A stretch of 64,000 nucleotides of DNA from Ignavibacteriales bacterium (GCA_020635285.1 JACKAB010000012.1:1-64000); one strand, 5' to 3'; positions 46,150 through 55,824 are shown, counted from the first letter of the stretch. A program made the numbers and translations. The notes: generated by a model from the sequence alone, not told the origin.

Positions 46150-48399
46150 CTAAAAAATAAATTTATAATTTAGCTGAATATTTCTCCCCGGCATAAACGT
46201 AAAATCTTTTATTGCCGATAGATGATCCTTATATTTTTGATCCAAAACATTACTAAATTTTAGATTAATTATATGAGCAAACTCTCCCGTAATTAATTTG
46301 AGTCCTCCGTATAACCCTAATAAACCATAACCTGCTGTGGGATCTTCATTTGGTGCTACATCATTTTGCGCTGCGACTAAATTCCATGTAAATCCATACC
46401 AATGCTTTGGAGTTGCATGACGAAGTTCCATTAAAAATCTGAATGGAGGAATTTGTGAAATATTTTCATCTGTGGTTTGGTTTTTTGCTCTAACATAATC
46501 AGAGATAAATGTGGCAGTCACATTTTGATATACTTCCAAATTTAATTTCGATTCAAATCCATATACTATTGCATCAGCTTGATTATATTGATAAACCTGA
46601 AGTCCATCTTCGTATGTATTAAAGCCAACCGGCATGCCTGTATTTGAATTTATATTATCAGAATAAAAAAGTGCCAATGGTTTTCTATAGATTAAATTAT
46701 TTACTTTATTATAATATCCGGTTACTTCAACCAAATAATTATTTCCGTGGGATTTTAATCCAATATCTAAACCGGTTGTATTTTCTTTATTAAGGGATCT
46801 ATTTCCAATATCAAAACTCGCAAGCGCCTCGTGCACAGAATATGAAGATAATTCTTCTATAGTTGGAGCGCGGAAAGCATTTGCAGCATTGATAAAAACT
46901 GAAGTTGCATCATTTAAATTATATACCAATCCTAATGACGCCGATAAAGTATTAAAATCATTTTCTCCGGAAGCGAATAAAGAATCTGTCAAAGTGGCTT
47001 GGGGAAATTTTATATTGTTAATTTCATACCTGGCGCCGAAAGATAAATTAAGTTTTCCGAAATTAAATTTCTCAAGAAAGTAAGCAGCGTAATTATTTAA
47101 ATCGGCATTAGGCGTAAGCGCTTCTTCGCCAATCACTTCATAATTTTGTACCAATCCGTAAAAGCCAATAAGACCTTGCGAGTTTTCTGAAAATGGGATG
47201 TGCAAAAATGAAATATCGGCGCTTTTTGTTTTCAATCCAAATTCAGTACCCACACTCCCATCAATCTTAGAAATTTCTTGATGGTTATAATCTAAAATCC
47301 CAGCTTTAATACTCATTGAATTAACTATAGAATTTATATTGGTTACCTCTGCGGCAAATCTATATTGAGTTTTCTTCATATCGATATAAACAATTTCCTC
47401 ATCGCCTGGCATTGTTGGTAAACCATACTTATTATTATAATCAGTAAAACTAAATCCCGTCATTCCCCATTCCGGATGTACTGAAACACCTATTTGTGAA
47501 CCGTAAGAATCTAAATTTGAATTAAAGGTTTTTTTTCCATCAGATATTCTGTAGTCATCACCTTTTCTTTTATAAGCTTTTCCGTGTAAAGAAAAATTTC
47601 CAATACCATAATTTAAATGCGCATTTCCAAGGTATTCATTATTAACAGTTGAGCCCTGAGTAAATAATTCTCCATTTAGACCTTGCTGAACAGTTGTTGG
47701 AATTGCATCTGTAATAATATTTACCACTCCGCCAATTGCATTGCTTCCATACAATAAACTTGATGGTCCCGCAAGTATTTCAATTTTTTCGGGCTCGCTT
47801 CCATCATCAGAAACACCATGATCATCGGAAGAATTTGATAAGTCACCCATTCGTAAACCGTCTTCAAGAATCAAAACTTTGTTGTTACTAAATCCTCTAA
47901 TCACAGGTCTACCAGTAGCAATTCCATTTGAGCGCATTGAAACACCGGGAAGGTAATTTAATTCTTCTCCAATTGAACTTCCGCTTTTAATAATTAAATC
48001 CAAACTCGATAAGCTAATTGCAGTTTGTGATAAATCTTTAGTTTCTGATAAAAACGGATTCCCTGTAACCATAACCTCCTGAAGATCAATAGAGGTTTCT
48101 TTCAAATTAATTAAAATGTTTTCTGCTTCTTGAGATGGAACAACCACCGTTTTGGTAATTGTGGCATAACCCAGATAACTAAACCTTACTTCATAAGAAT
48201 TGCTTTTTAGATTCTTTATTTCAAAAAATCCGTTTGCGTTTGTTGTGGTGCCTACATTTAAATTTTTGATAAAAACTTCAACACCAACCAAAGGTTCATT
48301 TAGCTCGCTATCAAAAACTTTCCCCGATAATATATTTTGAGCAACAATCGTATTTATTGAGATAAATACAATAATTGCAGAAATCTGAAATAGTTTCAT
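46150..48399 (-). CDS. TonB-dependent outer-membrane receptor 2 (metal-receptor-like)
   Basis: 749 residues. Signal peptide about 1-20, carboxypeptidase-regulatory-like domain (about 23-105: SGKVFDSELNEPLVGVEVFI, GFFEIKNLKSNSYEVRFSYLGYA), plug (about 120-235: GVSMRSNGIATGRPVIRGFSNN, SSDDHGVSDDGSEPEKIEILAGPSSLLYGSNAIGGVVNI), barrel ending LNYKFIF. The DHGV-acidic loop before EKIEIL recalls the zinc receptor ZnuD, so a metal cation or complex is a plausible ligand; this is inference. A small His/Cys-containing exported protein is encoded just upstream. Confidence 0.88.
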   Translation of the reverse strand: MKLFQISAIIVFISINTIVAQNILSGKVFDSELNEPLVGVEVFIKNLNVGTTTNANGFFEIKNLKSNSYEVRFSYLGYATITKTVVVPSQEAENILINLKETSIDLQEVMVTGNPFLSETKDLSQTAISLSSLDLIIKSGSSIGEELNYLPGVSMRSNGIATGRPVIRGFSNNKVLILEDGLRMGDLSNSSDDHGVSDDGSEPEKIEILAGPSSLLYGSNAIGGVVNIITDAIPTTVQQGLNGELFTQGSTVNNEYLGNAHLNYGIGNFSLHGKAYKRKGDDYRISDGKKTFNSNLDSYGSQIGVSVHPEWGMTGFSFTDYNNKYGLPTMPGDEEIVYIDMKKTQYRFAAEVTNINSIVNSMSIKAGILDYNHQEISKIDGSVGTEFGLKTKSADISFLHIPFSENSQGLIGFYGLVQNYEVIGEEALTPNADLNNYAAYFLEKFNFGKLNLSFGARYEINNIKFPQATLTDSLFASGENDFNTLSASLGLVYNLNDATSVFINAANAFRAPTIEELSSYSVHEALASFDIGNRSLNKENTTGLDIGLKSHGNNYLVEVTGYYNKVNNLIYRKPLALFYSDNINSNTGMPVGFNTYEDGLQVYQYNQADAIVYGFESKLNLEVYQNVTATFISDYVRAKNQTTDENISQIPPFRFLMELRHATPKHWYGFTWNLVAAQNDVAPNEDPTAGYGLLGLYGGLKLITGEFAHIINLKFSNVLDQKYKDHLSAIKDFTFMPGRNIQLNYKFIF

Positions 48400-48453
48400 A
48401 ATCCTACCCGAAATTAAAATTTAAAGAAATGTGTAATTAAATTGGGATTAAGA

Positions 48454-48798
48454 TTAAATAATTGGCGGTGCTCGCAATTGGTTTAGGTTGAGAACTAATT
48501 CTTCGTGTTTTTTTTCTGAATGAGTAATTTTGAAGTTTTTAATTATTGGAAGATTAGAAACTGAAAAACATGATGCGTTAATATTTGAGTATGCTGAATG
48601 TGATAATTGAGCTATTCTACAATTTGATTGATTATCTAAAAATGGATCTTGATTAGAGCTATGTTGAGAGGAATTAAAATCTGTTAAAACTTTTTGTGCG
48701 CCCAAATAATATGGGTGATTATGGAATAACGCAACAGTTAGAAAAGCTACATAAACTGCTAATGTGAAAAGCGATATTCTTTTTTTATTTTTTAACAT
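48454..48798 (-). CDS. Small exported protein upstream of TonB receptor 2
   Basis: 114 residues with an N-terminal membrane/signal segment (LFTLAVYVAFLTVALFHNHPYYLG). The mature region has scattered His and Cys (SSQHSS, NCRIAQLSHSAYSNINASCF, THSEKKHEE) and ends LNQLRAPPII. The layout (short exported protein, then receptor, same strand, 54-base gap) copies that at 42777-43073. I do not recognise a named family; metal binding or sensing is a guess from the residues and context. Confidence 0.6.
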   Translation of the reverse strand: MLKNKKRISLFTLAVYVAFLTVALFHNHPYYLGAQKVLTDFNSSQHSSNQDPFLDNQSNCRIAQLSHSAYSNINASCFSVSNLPIIKNFKITHSEKKHEELVLNLNQLRAPPII

Positions 48799-48977
48799 TG
48801 CTCAATAATTATGAAAAAAGATTTATACCATAAAACTAATTAGAAAAAAATAAATTTCATATTACAAATGACTTAACGAAATGCTTTTTCTGTGATATTA
48901 AAACATTGTTTTCATGATTGTTTATTAAAACTATTCCAAATGTTATATTACTTGAACAAAAAAAATGGATTATTAAA

Positions 48978-49736
48978 ATGAATAATAAAATAGCACTAGT
49001 AACAGGCGGCAGTCGTGGACTTGGCAAAGATATGGCTTTATCTTTAGCTGATAAAAATATAGATGTAATTTTAACATATAATAATAGTAAAGTTGAGGCG
49101 GAAGAGGTTGTTGCTGAAATTAAAAGTAAAAATCAAAAAGCAGCGGCTATACAGTTTGATATTTCTCAAATGAACTCCATTGATCCATTCCTTAATAATG
49201 TTAGAGAAGTATTAAAAAATAATTGGGAAACTGACAAATTTGATTTTTTAATTAATAATGCTGGAGTTGGAGCAACAATTCCGATTCCGCAAGTTACCGA
49301 AGAAGCTTTTGATAATTTGATGAATATTCATTTTAAAGGTGTTTATTTCTTGACTCAAAAATCGCTTCCTATGATGAACGATAATGGCGGTGTGATATTT
49401 ATATCTTCGGGAACAACCAGATTCTGCGTTCCGGGTTATTCGGTTTATTCATCACTAAAAGCTGCTGTTGAAGTATTTACAAAATACGTTGCAAAAGAGT
49501 TTGGCTCCAGGGGAATCCGTGCGAATATTGTTGCACCGGGAGCAATTGAAACTGATTTTAATAATGCTGCTATTAGAAATAATCCACAAATGCAAACATT
49601 TCTTGCTTCCCAAACCCCGCTTGGCCGCGTTGGAAGAGCTGATGATATTGGCAGTGTTGTAGCATTTTTATGCACACCGGAATCTAAATGGATTAATGGT
49701 CAAAGGATTGAAGTTTCTGGTGGAATAAATTTATAG
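48978..49736 (+). CDS. Short-chain dehydrogenase/reductase
   Basis: 252 residues from the ATG at 48978; an upstream in-frame ATG at 48918 would add a non-homologous leader and is rejected. Classical SDR motifs: TGGSRGLG (cofactor), NNAGVG, catalytic Ser in ISSGTTR and YSSLK (YxxxK), then GIRANIVAPGAIETDF. The first loop and basic residues favour NADPH. It probably reduces a ketone or 3-oxoacyl substrate. Intact single gene. Confidence 0.92.
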   Translation: MNNKIALVTGGSRGLGKDMALSLADKNIDVILTYNNSKVEAEEVVAEIKSKNQKAAAIQFDISQMNSIDPFLNNVREVLKNNWETDKFDFLINNAGVGATIPIPQVTEEAFDNLMNIHFKGVYFLTQKSLPMMNDNGGVIFISSGTTRFCVPGYSVYSSLKAAVEVFTKYVAKEFGSRGIRANIVAPGAIETDFNNAAIRNNPQMQTFLASQTPLGRVGRADDIGSVVAFLCTPESKWINGQRIEVSGGINL

Positions 49737-49794
49737 TGTTTGTCAATAATTTATTGAAAACTTATAAAAACCAATCTACACTTGGGTGAAAGGA

Positions 49795-51114
49795 TTATTT
49801 ATTCGGCGGCATATTTAAATGAGTTGCTGATTGCAATCCCGATGAAACTTCCTGTATAATTCCCATTTTAACATAAACCGGTCTAATATGTTTTCTTAAA
49901 TTGGGTAAATTTTTTGCAAACCAAAATGCTGTTAATAAACAAGTTATTCCGCTTAACAAAACTGTGTAAGGTGCACCAATTTTACTAGCAAGTGAGCCGG
50001 CAATTAAACTGCCAAATGGAGCAGTTCCCATAAAAGCCATAACGTACAAACTCATAATCCTTCCCCGTTTATCGTCATCAACAATTGTCTGCAATAGTGT
50101 GTTAGAAGAAGCCATTTGCATCATCATTCCCAAACCGGCAACAAACATTAATGGAATTGAAAAGATTAAAGAAGTTGAAAATGAAAAAAGCAAAAGTCCA
50201 ACAGCAAAAATTGTTGAAGCAATTGCAATTAATCTGCCCAATCCCAAAACAGTTTTTCTTGAAGCCAAATAGATTGCTCCGGTAAAAGCACCAATGCCAA
50301 CAGAACCAAGTAAATAGCCGAGTGTATTTGCATTTCCATGTAAAATATCTTTAGCAAAAATAGGCATCAGAACTGTGTATGGCATTCCACTTAAACTTAT
50401 AATTGCAATTAAAATAAGAAGCGTTCTAATTGGAATAAAGTCATATGCATATTTTACACCTTCCTTTAATCCGCGCAAAACTTTTTCTTTTTTGGCCTCT
50501 CTTATCTTTGGTTCAATACGCATTAGTAGTAAACCTATAATAACCGCAATATAACTTACGGCATTAATTAAGAAACAAATTCCCTCTCCGTATAATGAAA
50601 TTAAAATTCCGGCAATTGTTGGTCCAATTAGCCTTGCCGCATTAAACATAGATGAATTTAACGCAATTGCATTTGGCAAATCTTTTTTGTCTTCTACTAA
50701 ATCAATTACAAATGTTTGCCTGGTTGGCATATCAAAAGCATTTATTAAACCAAGTAATATGGATAATGAAATAATATGCCAAATATGAACTATACCCATT
50801 AAGGTCAATATTGATAGTATTGCGGCCTGAATCATTGCAAATGTTTGAGTTATAATAATAATTTTATGTTTATCGTATCTATCTGCTAAAACGCCGGCAA
50901 ATGAAGCCAAAAGAAATGTTGGAATCTGTGACGCGAAACTAACCAAACCAAGCAAGAATGCTGAATCTGTTAATCTATAAACTAACCAGCCGAGAGCAAT
51001 TTGCTGCATCCAGGTGCCAATTAAAGAAATTCCTTGCCCGCTAAAAAATAGCCTGTAATTTCTTGATTTAAGCGCTCGCAAAATATCTTTGATAGTCTGA
51101 AAATTCACATTCAT
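49795..51114 (-). CDS. MFS transporter (enterobactin-exporter-like)
   Basis: 439 residues, twelve predicted helices. The N-terminus NYRLFFSGQGISLIGTWMQQIALGWLVYRLTDSAFLLGLVSF and the A-motif FAGVLADRYDKHKIIIITQ are typical of the EntS/MFS_3 group, which exports siderophores and drugs. No siderophore genes are nearby; substrate unknown. The C-terminal 30 residues are hydrophilic. Intact. Confidence 0.88.
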   Translation of the reverse strand: MNVNFQTIKDILRALKSRNYRLFFSGQGISLIGTWMQQIALGWLVYRLTDSAFLLGLVSFASQIPTFLLASFAGVLADRYDKHKIIIITQTFAMIQAAILSILTLMGIVHIWHIISLSILLGLINAFDMPTRQTFVIDLVEDKKDLPNAIALNSSMFNAARLIGPTIAGILISLYGEGICFLINAVSYIAVIIGLLLMRIEPKIREAKKEKVLRGLKEGVKYAYDFIPIRTLLILIAIISLSGMPYTVLMPIFAKDILHGNANTLGYLLGSVGIGAFTGAIYLASRKTVLGLGRLIAIASTIFAVGLLLFSFSTSLIFSIPLMFVAGLGMMMQMASSNTLLQTIVDDDKRGRIMSLYVMAFMGTAPFGSLIAGSLASKIGAPYTVLLSGITCLLTAFWFAKNLPNLRKHIRPVYVKMGIIQEVSSGLQSATHLNMPPNK

Positions 51115-51393
51115 TTCTATTTGAATTTCACTTGGTTTTGGGATTTATAAAAACAAGGATTATAAAATTATTGAGAATTAAAATACAACTAAAATAAATT
51201 ATAAATAATAATTGCAAAAAAATAAAAAACATTGGGCAACCACATATATTTTCAATTTCGTAAAAATAATAAGTGCTAAATCAATTTAATTTATATAATA
51301 TTCTGAACTTTAAAATATCCTTCTCTGTAGTTATTGCTAAAATTTTGAAGCAATTAATTCATCAAAAAAATAATTTATATAAAGAAAACTGTT

Positions 51394-53032
51394 ATGTCTA
51401 TTACTAAGGAATCCTGGGGCTCAAGAGTTGGTTTAGTTCTCGCAATGGCGGGTAATGCAGTTGGATTGGGAAATTTCTTAAGATTTCCTGCGCAAGCTTC
51501 GCAAAATGGTGGTGGTGCTTTTATTGTACCATATTTAATTTCATTTTTATTAATGGGTATTCCGCTTCTTTTTATTGAATGGTCAATTGGAAGACATGGC
51601 GGAAAGTACGGACATCATTCCACACCGGGAATGTTTGATGTTTTAGGTAAATATAAATCACTTAAATATATAGGTGTATTCGGTTTATTTTCAAACCTAA
51701 CAATTGCATCGTATTATTGCTACATCGAGTCTTGGACCTTATCATATGTTTTTCATTCAATTAACGGAACTTTTTACATATAAAACCCACCGATTTTTTT
51801 CCGGAATACCTCGGCATTAATCATGCAAGCGTGTTTGCATTACCTTTGGAGCTTTCTTTTGGTTTGTTCTTACTCTAACTTTAAATGTCTGGATACTTTC
51901 AAGAGGTTTAGCAAAAGGTATTGAGATTGCGGCAAAAATTGGAGTTCCGCTATTAATTGTTTTTGGAGCAATCCTTGCAATAAAAGGATTAACCTTAACA
52001 ACTAATGATCCTGGTGTAATTGAAAGTCCGTTAGCTGGATTAAATTTTGTTTGGGAACCAAATTTTAGCGGATTAACAAATCCCACAACTTGGCTAGCTG
52101 CCGCAGGACAAATATTTTTTACTCTCTCGGTAGGTATGGGCTCTATTCATTGCTATGCAGCCTACATTAAAGAAAAGGAAGACATTGCTCTTAATGCTTC
52201 TTCTGCCGGTTGGATGAATGAATTTGTTGAAGTTGTTTTAGGCGGTTCAATACTGATCCCTATTTCAACCGCTTATCTTGGATTAGCAGCTGTGCAGGCT
52301 TCTACAGCAGGAGGCAGCGGATTTTCATTGGGATTTTTAACTTTACCGACTCTTTTTAATAATTGGGGATGGTTTGCACCTATTGCGGGCGCCATGTGGT
52401 TCGGACTTTTATTCTTTGCTGGAATTACTTCCTCACTTGCAATGGGCCAACCAATTTTATCTTTTTTTACTGATGAGTTTAAAGTTACCCGAATTAAGGG
52501 AGCAATTTTATTTGGATTAGCAACATTTGTACTTGGATTTGTTTGTGTTTGGTTGTATCCTGGCGGTTCGTTTGATGAATTTGATTTTTGGACCGGAACT
52601 TTCTCATTAGTTGTCTTCGCCTTGCTTGAATCTATTGTGTTTTCTTATATATTTGGTATTGATAAAGGTTGGAAAGAGCTAAACCAGGGCTCAGATATTA
52701 ATGTTCCTATCATTTTTAAATACATTATTAAATATATTACGCCTTTCTTTATTGGAATCATTTTTATAGGTGCAATGGTTAAACCTGATACGAATTGGGG
52801 CATTGCAATATCAAATTTGTTTTCAGGCAATGGATGGCAGTTTGCCAAGGATAGTGTTATAGGTGTAATATTCCATGTTGGAGCAGAAAAATACAATTGG
52901 TTTGAAAATTCAATGCCGACTGAAATATTTGTAAAGGATTTTACTCGAATTTTACTAATGTTCACATTTATGTTAATTGCTTATTTAGTTCACATTTCAT
53001 GGAAGAAAAAACAAACTTATACAAAGGAATAA
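51394..53032 (+). pseudogene. NSS-family sodium-dependent transporter, large subunit, frameshifted
   Basis: The first 129 codons carry the LeuT-fold N-terminus (SWGSRVGLVLAMAGNAVGLGNFLRFPAQASQNGGGAFIVPYLI, EWSIGR). A TAA follows at 51781. One reading frame then gives TDFFPEYLGINHASVFALP and another FWFVLTLTLNVWILSRGLAKGIEI, continuing open to 53032 (ATTWLAAAGQIFFTLSVGMG; LNASSAGWMNEFVEVVLGGS). Two indels, near 51780 and near 51845, would restore a ~545-residue amino-acid:sodium symporter. The intact small-subunit gene follows at once. Confidence 0.88.
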
Positions 53033-53036
53033 CAGA

Positions 53037-53141
53037 ATGACAACCGAAGCCATTATTATGATCTCAGTTGCTTGGACAATTATTATATTTTTTACTGCCA
53101 AATTTTTTATAAAAGTTTTAAAAACCCCTCAAAAAAAATGA
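53037..53141 (+). CDS. MetS-type NSS transporter small subunit
   Basis: 34 residues: a single membrane helix (AIIMISVAWTIIIFFTAKFFI) and a basic tail (KVLKTPQKK). This is the size and form of MetS, the small subunit that accompanies MetP-like NSS transporters in other bacteria and is needed for their activity. It starts four bases after the large-subunit stop and overlaps the next gene by ATGA, so all three are translationally coupled. Confidence 0.8.
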   Translation: MTTEAIIMISVAWTIIIFFTAKFFIKVLKTPQKK

Positions 53142-53710
53142 TTGATTTTAATGTTCAATTAGAGAATGACTCAATATTGTTAAGACCAATTGAGCTCAAC
53201 GATTATCTTGAATTCTTGAAAATCACCACTGAAAAATTAATGTGGTATTATTTTACAAGCGATTTATCCAATCCTGTTGATTTAAAATTTTGGGTTGATA
53301 ATGCTGTGCACGATTTAATTAATAAAGTTCGCCTTCCTTTTGCTGTTATTTACAAACCTAACAATAAAATTATTGGATCATCCAGTTTTGGGAATTATTC
53401 AAAAAGGGATAGTAGAATAGAAATTGGTTGGACTTGGGTTTCTAGAGAATTTCAAGGCAAAGGAATCAATAATCAAATGAAATTCTTAATGATGCAGCAT
53501 TGTTTTGAAAAATTAGATATCATTAGAGTAGAATTCAAAACAGACGTATTAAATATTCATGCCAGAAATGCGCTGAAAAGAATTGGAGCCACTGAAGAAG
53601 GTATTCTAAGAAGTCATACGCTTATGACAAACAACAGAAGACGTGATTCAATCTATTATAGTGTATTAAATTCAGAGTGGCCTAATATTAGTTCAAAGTA
53701 TAACTCATGA
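53138..53710 (+). CDS. GNAT N-acetyltransferase (RimJ/RimL-like)
   Basis: 190 residues from the ATG at 53138, which overlaps the MetS stop (ATGA); the earlier in-frame ATG at 53072 lies inside that gene and is rejected. Motifs: NDSILLRPIELNDYLEFL, IEIGWTWVSREFQGKGINNQMKFLMMQHCFEKL, HARNALKRIGATEEGILRSHTL. This pattern is typical of protein or small-molecule acetyltransferases. Confidence 0.87.
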   Translation: MIDFNVQLENDSILLRPIELNDYLEFLKITTEKLMWYYFTSDLSNPVDLKFWVDNAVHDLINKVRLPFAVIYKPNNKIIGSSSFGNYSKRDSRIEIGWTWVSREFQGKGINNQMKFLMMQHCFEKLDIIRVEFKTDVLNIHARNALKRIGATEEGILRSHTLMTNNRRRDSIYYSVLNSEWPNISSKYNS

Positions 53711-54162
53711 TTTCTATCAATAGAACGACATCTAATAATCCCGATTTTATCTCTTTAACTAAACTTTTAGATGAAGAGTTACTGAAAATTTACAAATCAG
53801 AACAAGAAAAATTTGATAAACACAACATTCTGGAAAAATTAACAAAATCAATTGTCATTTATGATAATCAAACACCAGTTGCTTGCGGAGCTTTTAAAGA
53901 AATTAAAGAACAACAAGCTATAGAAGTAAAAAGAATGTTTGTTTTAAGTTCTCATAGATCCAAAGGGATTGGTAAATTACTTTTAAGTGAGTTAGAAAAT
54001 TGGGCAATTGAGTTAAAATTTAAAAGCGCAGTATTGGAGACCGGAGATAAACAACACACAGCATTATCTCTATATAAAAAATTAGGTTATTCTCAAATTG
54101 CCAAATTTCCGCCATACGAACATATGCATGACAGTATTTGTTTGAAAAAAAAATTAAATTAG
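53707..54162 (+). CDS. GNAT N-acetyltransferase
   Basis: 151 residues, overlapping the previous GNAT gene by four bases (ATGA). The acetyl-CoA loop is VKRMFVLSSHRSKGIGKLLLSELENWA, followed by VLETGDKQHTALSLYKKLGYSQI. The substrate is unknown. It closes the short operon NSS-MetS-GNAT-GNAT. Confidence 0.86.
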   Translation: MISINRTTSNNPDFISLTKLLDEELLKIYKSEQEKFDKHNILEKLTKSIVIYDNQTPVACGAFKEIKEQQAIEVKRMFVLSSHRSKGIGKLLLSELENWAIELKFKSAVLETGDKQHTALSLYKKLGYSQIAKFPPYEHMHDSICLKKKLN

Positions 54163-54183
54163 AAAATTATTTGGAAACTTAAC

Positions 54184-54240
54184 TTGACAAAATAGTTTCC
54201 ATGCATTATATTGGAAACTATAAAAACAAAAATAGTTTCT
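54184..54240 (+). promoter_or_regulatory. Promoter and palindromic operator of the TetR-efflux operon
   Basis: The -35 TTGACA (54184-54189), a 17-base spacer and -10 TATATT (54207-54212) form a near-consensus promoter. A perfect inverted repeat ATAGTTTCCA (54192-54201) / TGGAAACTAT (54212-54221), with a 10-base gap, covers the spacer and -10 box. A third half-site ATAGTTTC lies at 54232-54239. A repressor bound here would block RNA polymerase; the adjacent TetR is the obvious candidate. Confidence 0.8.
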
Positions 54241-54247
54241 CTGGTTT

Positions 54248-54856
54248 ATGAACGAAAAAGAAAAAATAGCAAATTACTCAAAAGATGTCTTCTTTAAATC
54301 CGGTTTTTATAAAATAACTATGGATGAGATTGCCCAAGGGCTTAGGGTAAGTAAAAAAACTATTTACAAATACTTTCCATCAAAAAATATTCTGCTCGAA
54401 AATGTAATTAAAGCATTTATGAATAGTACAAAAAAAAGACTTCTTAAAAATATTAGCGAGCAAGAAAATTCAATACTAAAAATTAAGTCGCTTACAGAAG
54501 CATTTGCGGAGTTATCACTTAAATTAAATCAAAAATTGCTTTATGATCTTCAAACTCATATGCCCGAATTATGGGAATCCGTTGAAAGCTTCAGAGGAGA
54601 AGTAATAAAAAGTATATGGGAAGATATTATCAATCAAGGAAAGAAAGAAGGGTATATAGTAGATAAACCAAATGATATAATTATTACGGTAATTTATGCG
54701 GCAATTAGAAGTATTATTAACCCAACCTTCTTACTTAACCATAATTATTCAATAAATGAAGCGTTCAAAATCACCTTTGATTTACTAATTCAAGGTCTGC
54801 TCACTCCGGAAGGATTAAAAGTTTATAAAAATATTGAAAAGGAAAATACAAAATGA
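54248..54856 (+). CDS. TetR/AcrR-family transcriptional repressor
   Basis: 202 residues. N-terminal TetR DNA-binding domain (about 5-55): FFKSGFYKITMDEIAQGLRVSKKTIYKYFPSKNILLE. The C-terminal ligand-binding helices end with LLIQGLLTPEGLKVYKN. The position at the head of an efflux operon matches YbiH/CecR next to ybhGFSR in E. coli. The palindrome overlapping its own promoter predicts autorepression relieved by an exported compound. Confidence 0.9.
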   Translation: MNEKEKIANYSKDVFFKSGFYKITMDEIAQGLRVSKKTIYKYFPSKNILLENVIKAFMNSTKKRLLKNISEQENSILKIKSLTEAFAELSLKLNQKLLYDLQTHMPELWESVESFRGEVIKSIWEDIINQGKKEGYIVDKPNDIIITVIYAAIRSIINPTFLLNHNYSINEAFKITFDLLIQGLLTPEGLKVYKNIEKENTK

Positions 54857-55824
54857 AAAGGGCTAAAATAATTCTCACTCTGATTTTAACATCAATATTA
54901 GCAAGCTGCGGAAACAATGACGATGGCAAATCAATTAAAGCAACTGGAAATATTGAAGCAACCTTTGTAACTCTAAGCTCTAAAGTTGCTGGTGAAGTTT
55001 TAGAAATTAATTTTCCAGAAGGCTCACTTGTAAATGCCGGCGACACTATCTTAAGAATTGATGACGAAACATTAAAACTTCAACTTATGCAAGCTTCGGC
55101 AGCCAGACAAAGTGCAGAAGCGCAGCTTGAACTTCTAAAAATCGGATCACGGCGTGAAGATATTGCGCAAGCTCAATCAATGTTTACTCAGGCAGAAATT
55201 GGTTTGGCACAAGCTGAAAAGGACAAAGAAAGAATGCAAAACCTTTTAGCAACCAACGCAATTACAAAAAAACAATTTGAAGATGTAAATTCCAAATATG
55301 AAGTAGTAAAATCACAGTTCAATGCAGCAAAAGAAAATTTAACAAAAATTAAAAACATTGCAAGACCAGAAGATTTGAGAAAAGCAGAAGCCGGTCTCAA
55401 CCAAACAATTGCAAACGAAAAATTAATTCAAAAAAGTATAAATGATTGTTATGTAAAATCTCCAATTAACGGATTTGTGGTAGAACACTTTTATGAGAAA
55501 GGAGAAACTGTTTCTCCAATGGCATCGCTAATAAAGGTTGCAGATTTATCTAAAGTTGATTTAGATATTTATATAAATGAAGTTGAGCTTCCAAAAGTTC
55601 AATTAAATCAAGAAGTAAATGTAACTGTTGATGCTTTTGATGATAAAATTTTTAACGGAAAAGTAATTTACATTTCACCGGAATCTGAATTTACACCAAA
55701 AAATATTCAAACTCCCGATGAAAGAACAAAACTTGTTTATAAAGTAAAAGTTGAAATTGATAACCCCGATTTTCAATTAAAAAGTGGAATGCCTGCTGAT
55801 GCGGAAATAAAATTACAAGATTGA
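54853..55824 (+). CDS. HlyD-family membrane-fusion lipoprotein (YbhG-like)
   Basis: 323 residues starting inside the TetR stop (ATGA). Lipobox ILASC anchors it. Order: a biotinyl-lipoyl half (EVLEINFPEGSLVNAGDTILRID), a long coiled coil (about 75-185: QLMQASAARQSAEAQLELLK ... AKENLTKIKN), the second lipoyl half (SPINGFVVEHFYEKGETVSPMASLIKVAD) and a beta-barrel domain. It links the ABC-2 transporter to the TolC channel. Confidence 0.92.
   Translation: MKRAKIILTLILTSILASCGNNDDGKSIKATGNIEATFVTLSSKVAGEVLEINFPEGSLVNAGDTILRIDDETLKLQLMQASAARQSAEAQLELLKIGSRREDIAQAQSMFTQAEIGLAQAEKDKERMQNLLATNAITKKQFEDVNSKYEVVKSQFNAAKENLTKIKNIARPEDLRKAEAGLNQTIANEKLIQKSINDCYVKSPINGFVVEHFYEKGETVSPMASLIKVADLSKVDLDIYINEVELPKVQLNQEVNVTVDAFDDKIFNGKVIYISPESEFTPKNIQTPDERTKLVYKVKVEIDNPDFQLKSGMPADAEIKLQD

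Noticed and set aside
48918..48977. Upstream ATG for the SDR gene
   Set aside because: The added residues are not part of the SDR fold; the standard N-terminus (NNKIALVTGGSRGLG) begins at 48978.
53072..53137. Earlier start of the GNAT gene at 53072
   Set aside because: This part is the MetS-like small-subunit gene in another frame; ATGA coupling at 53138 is better supported.
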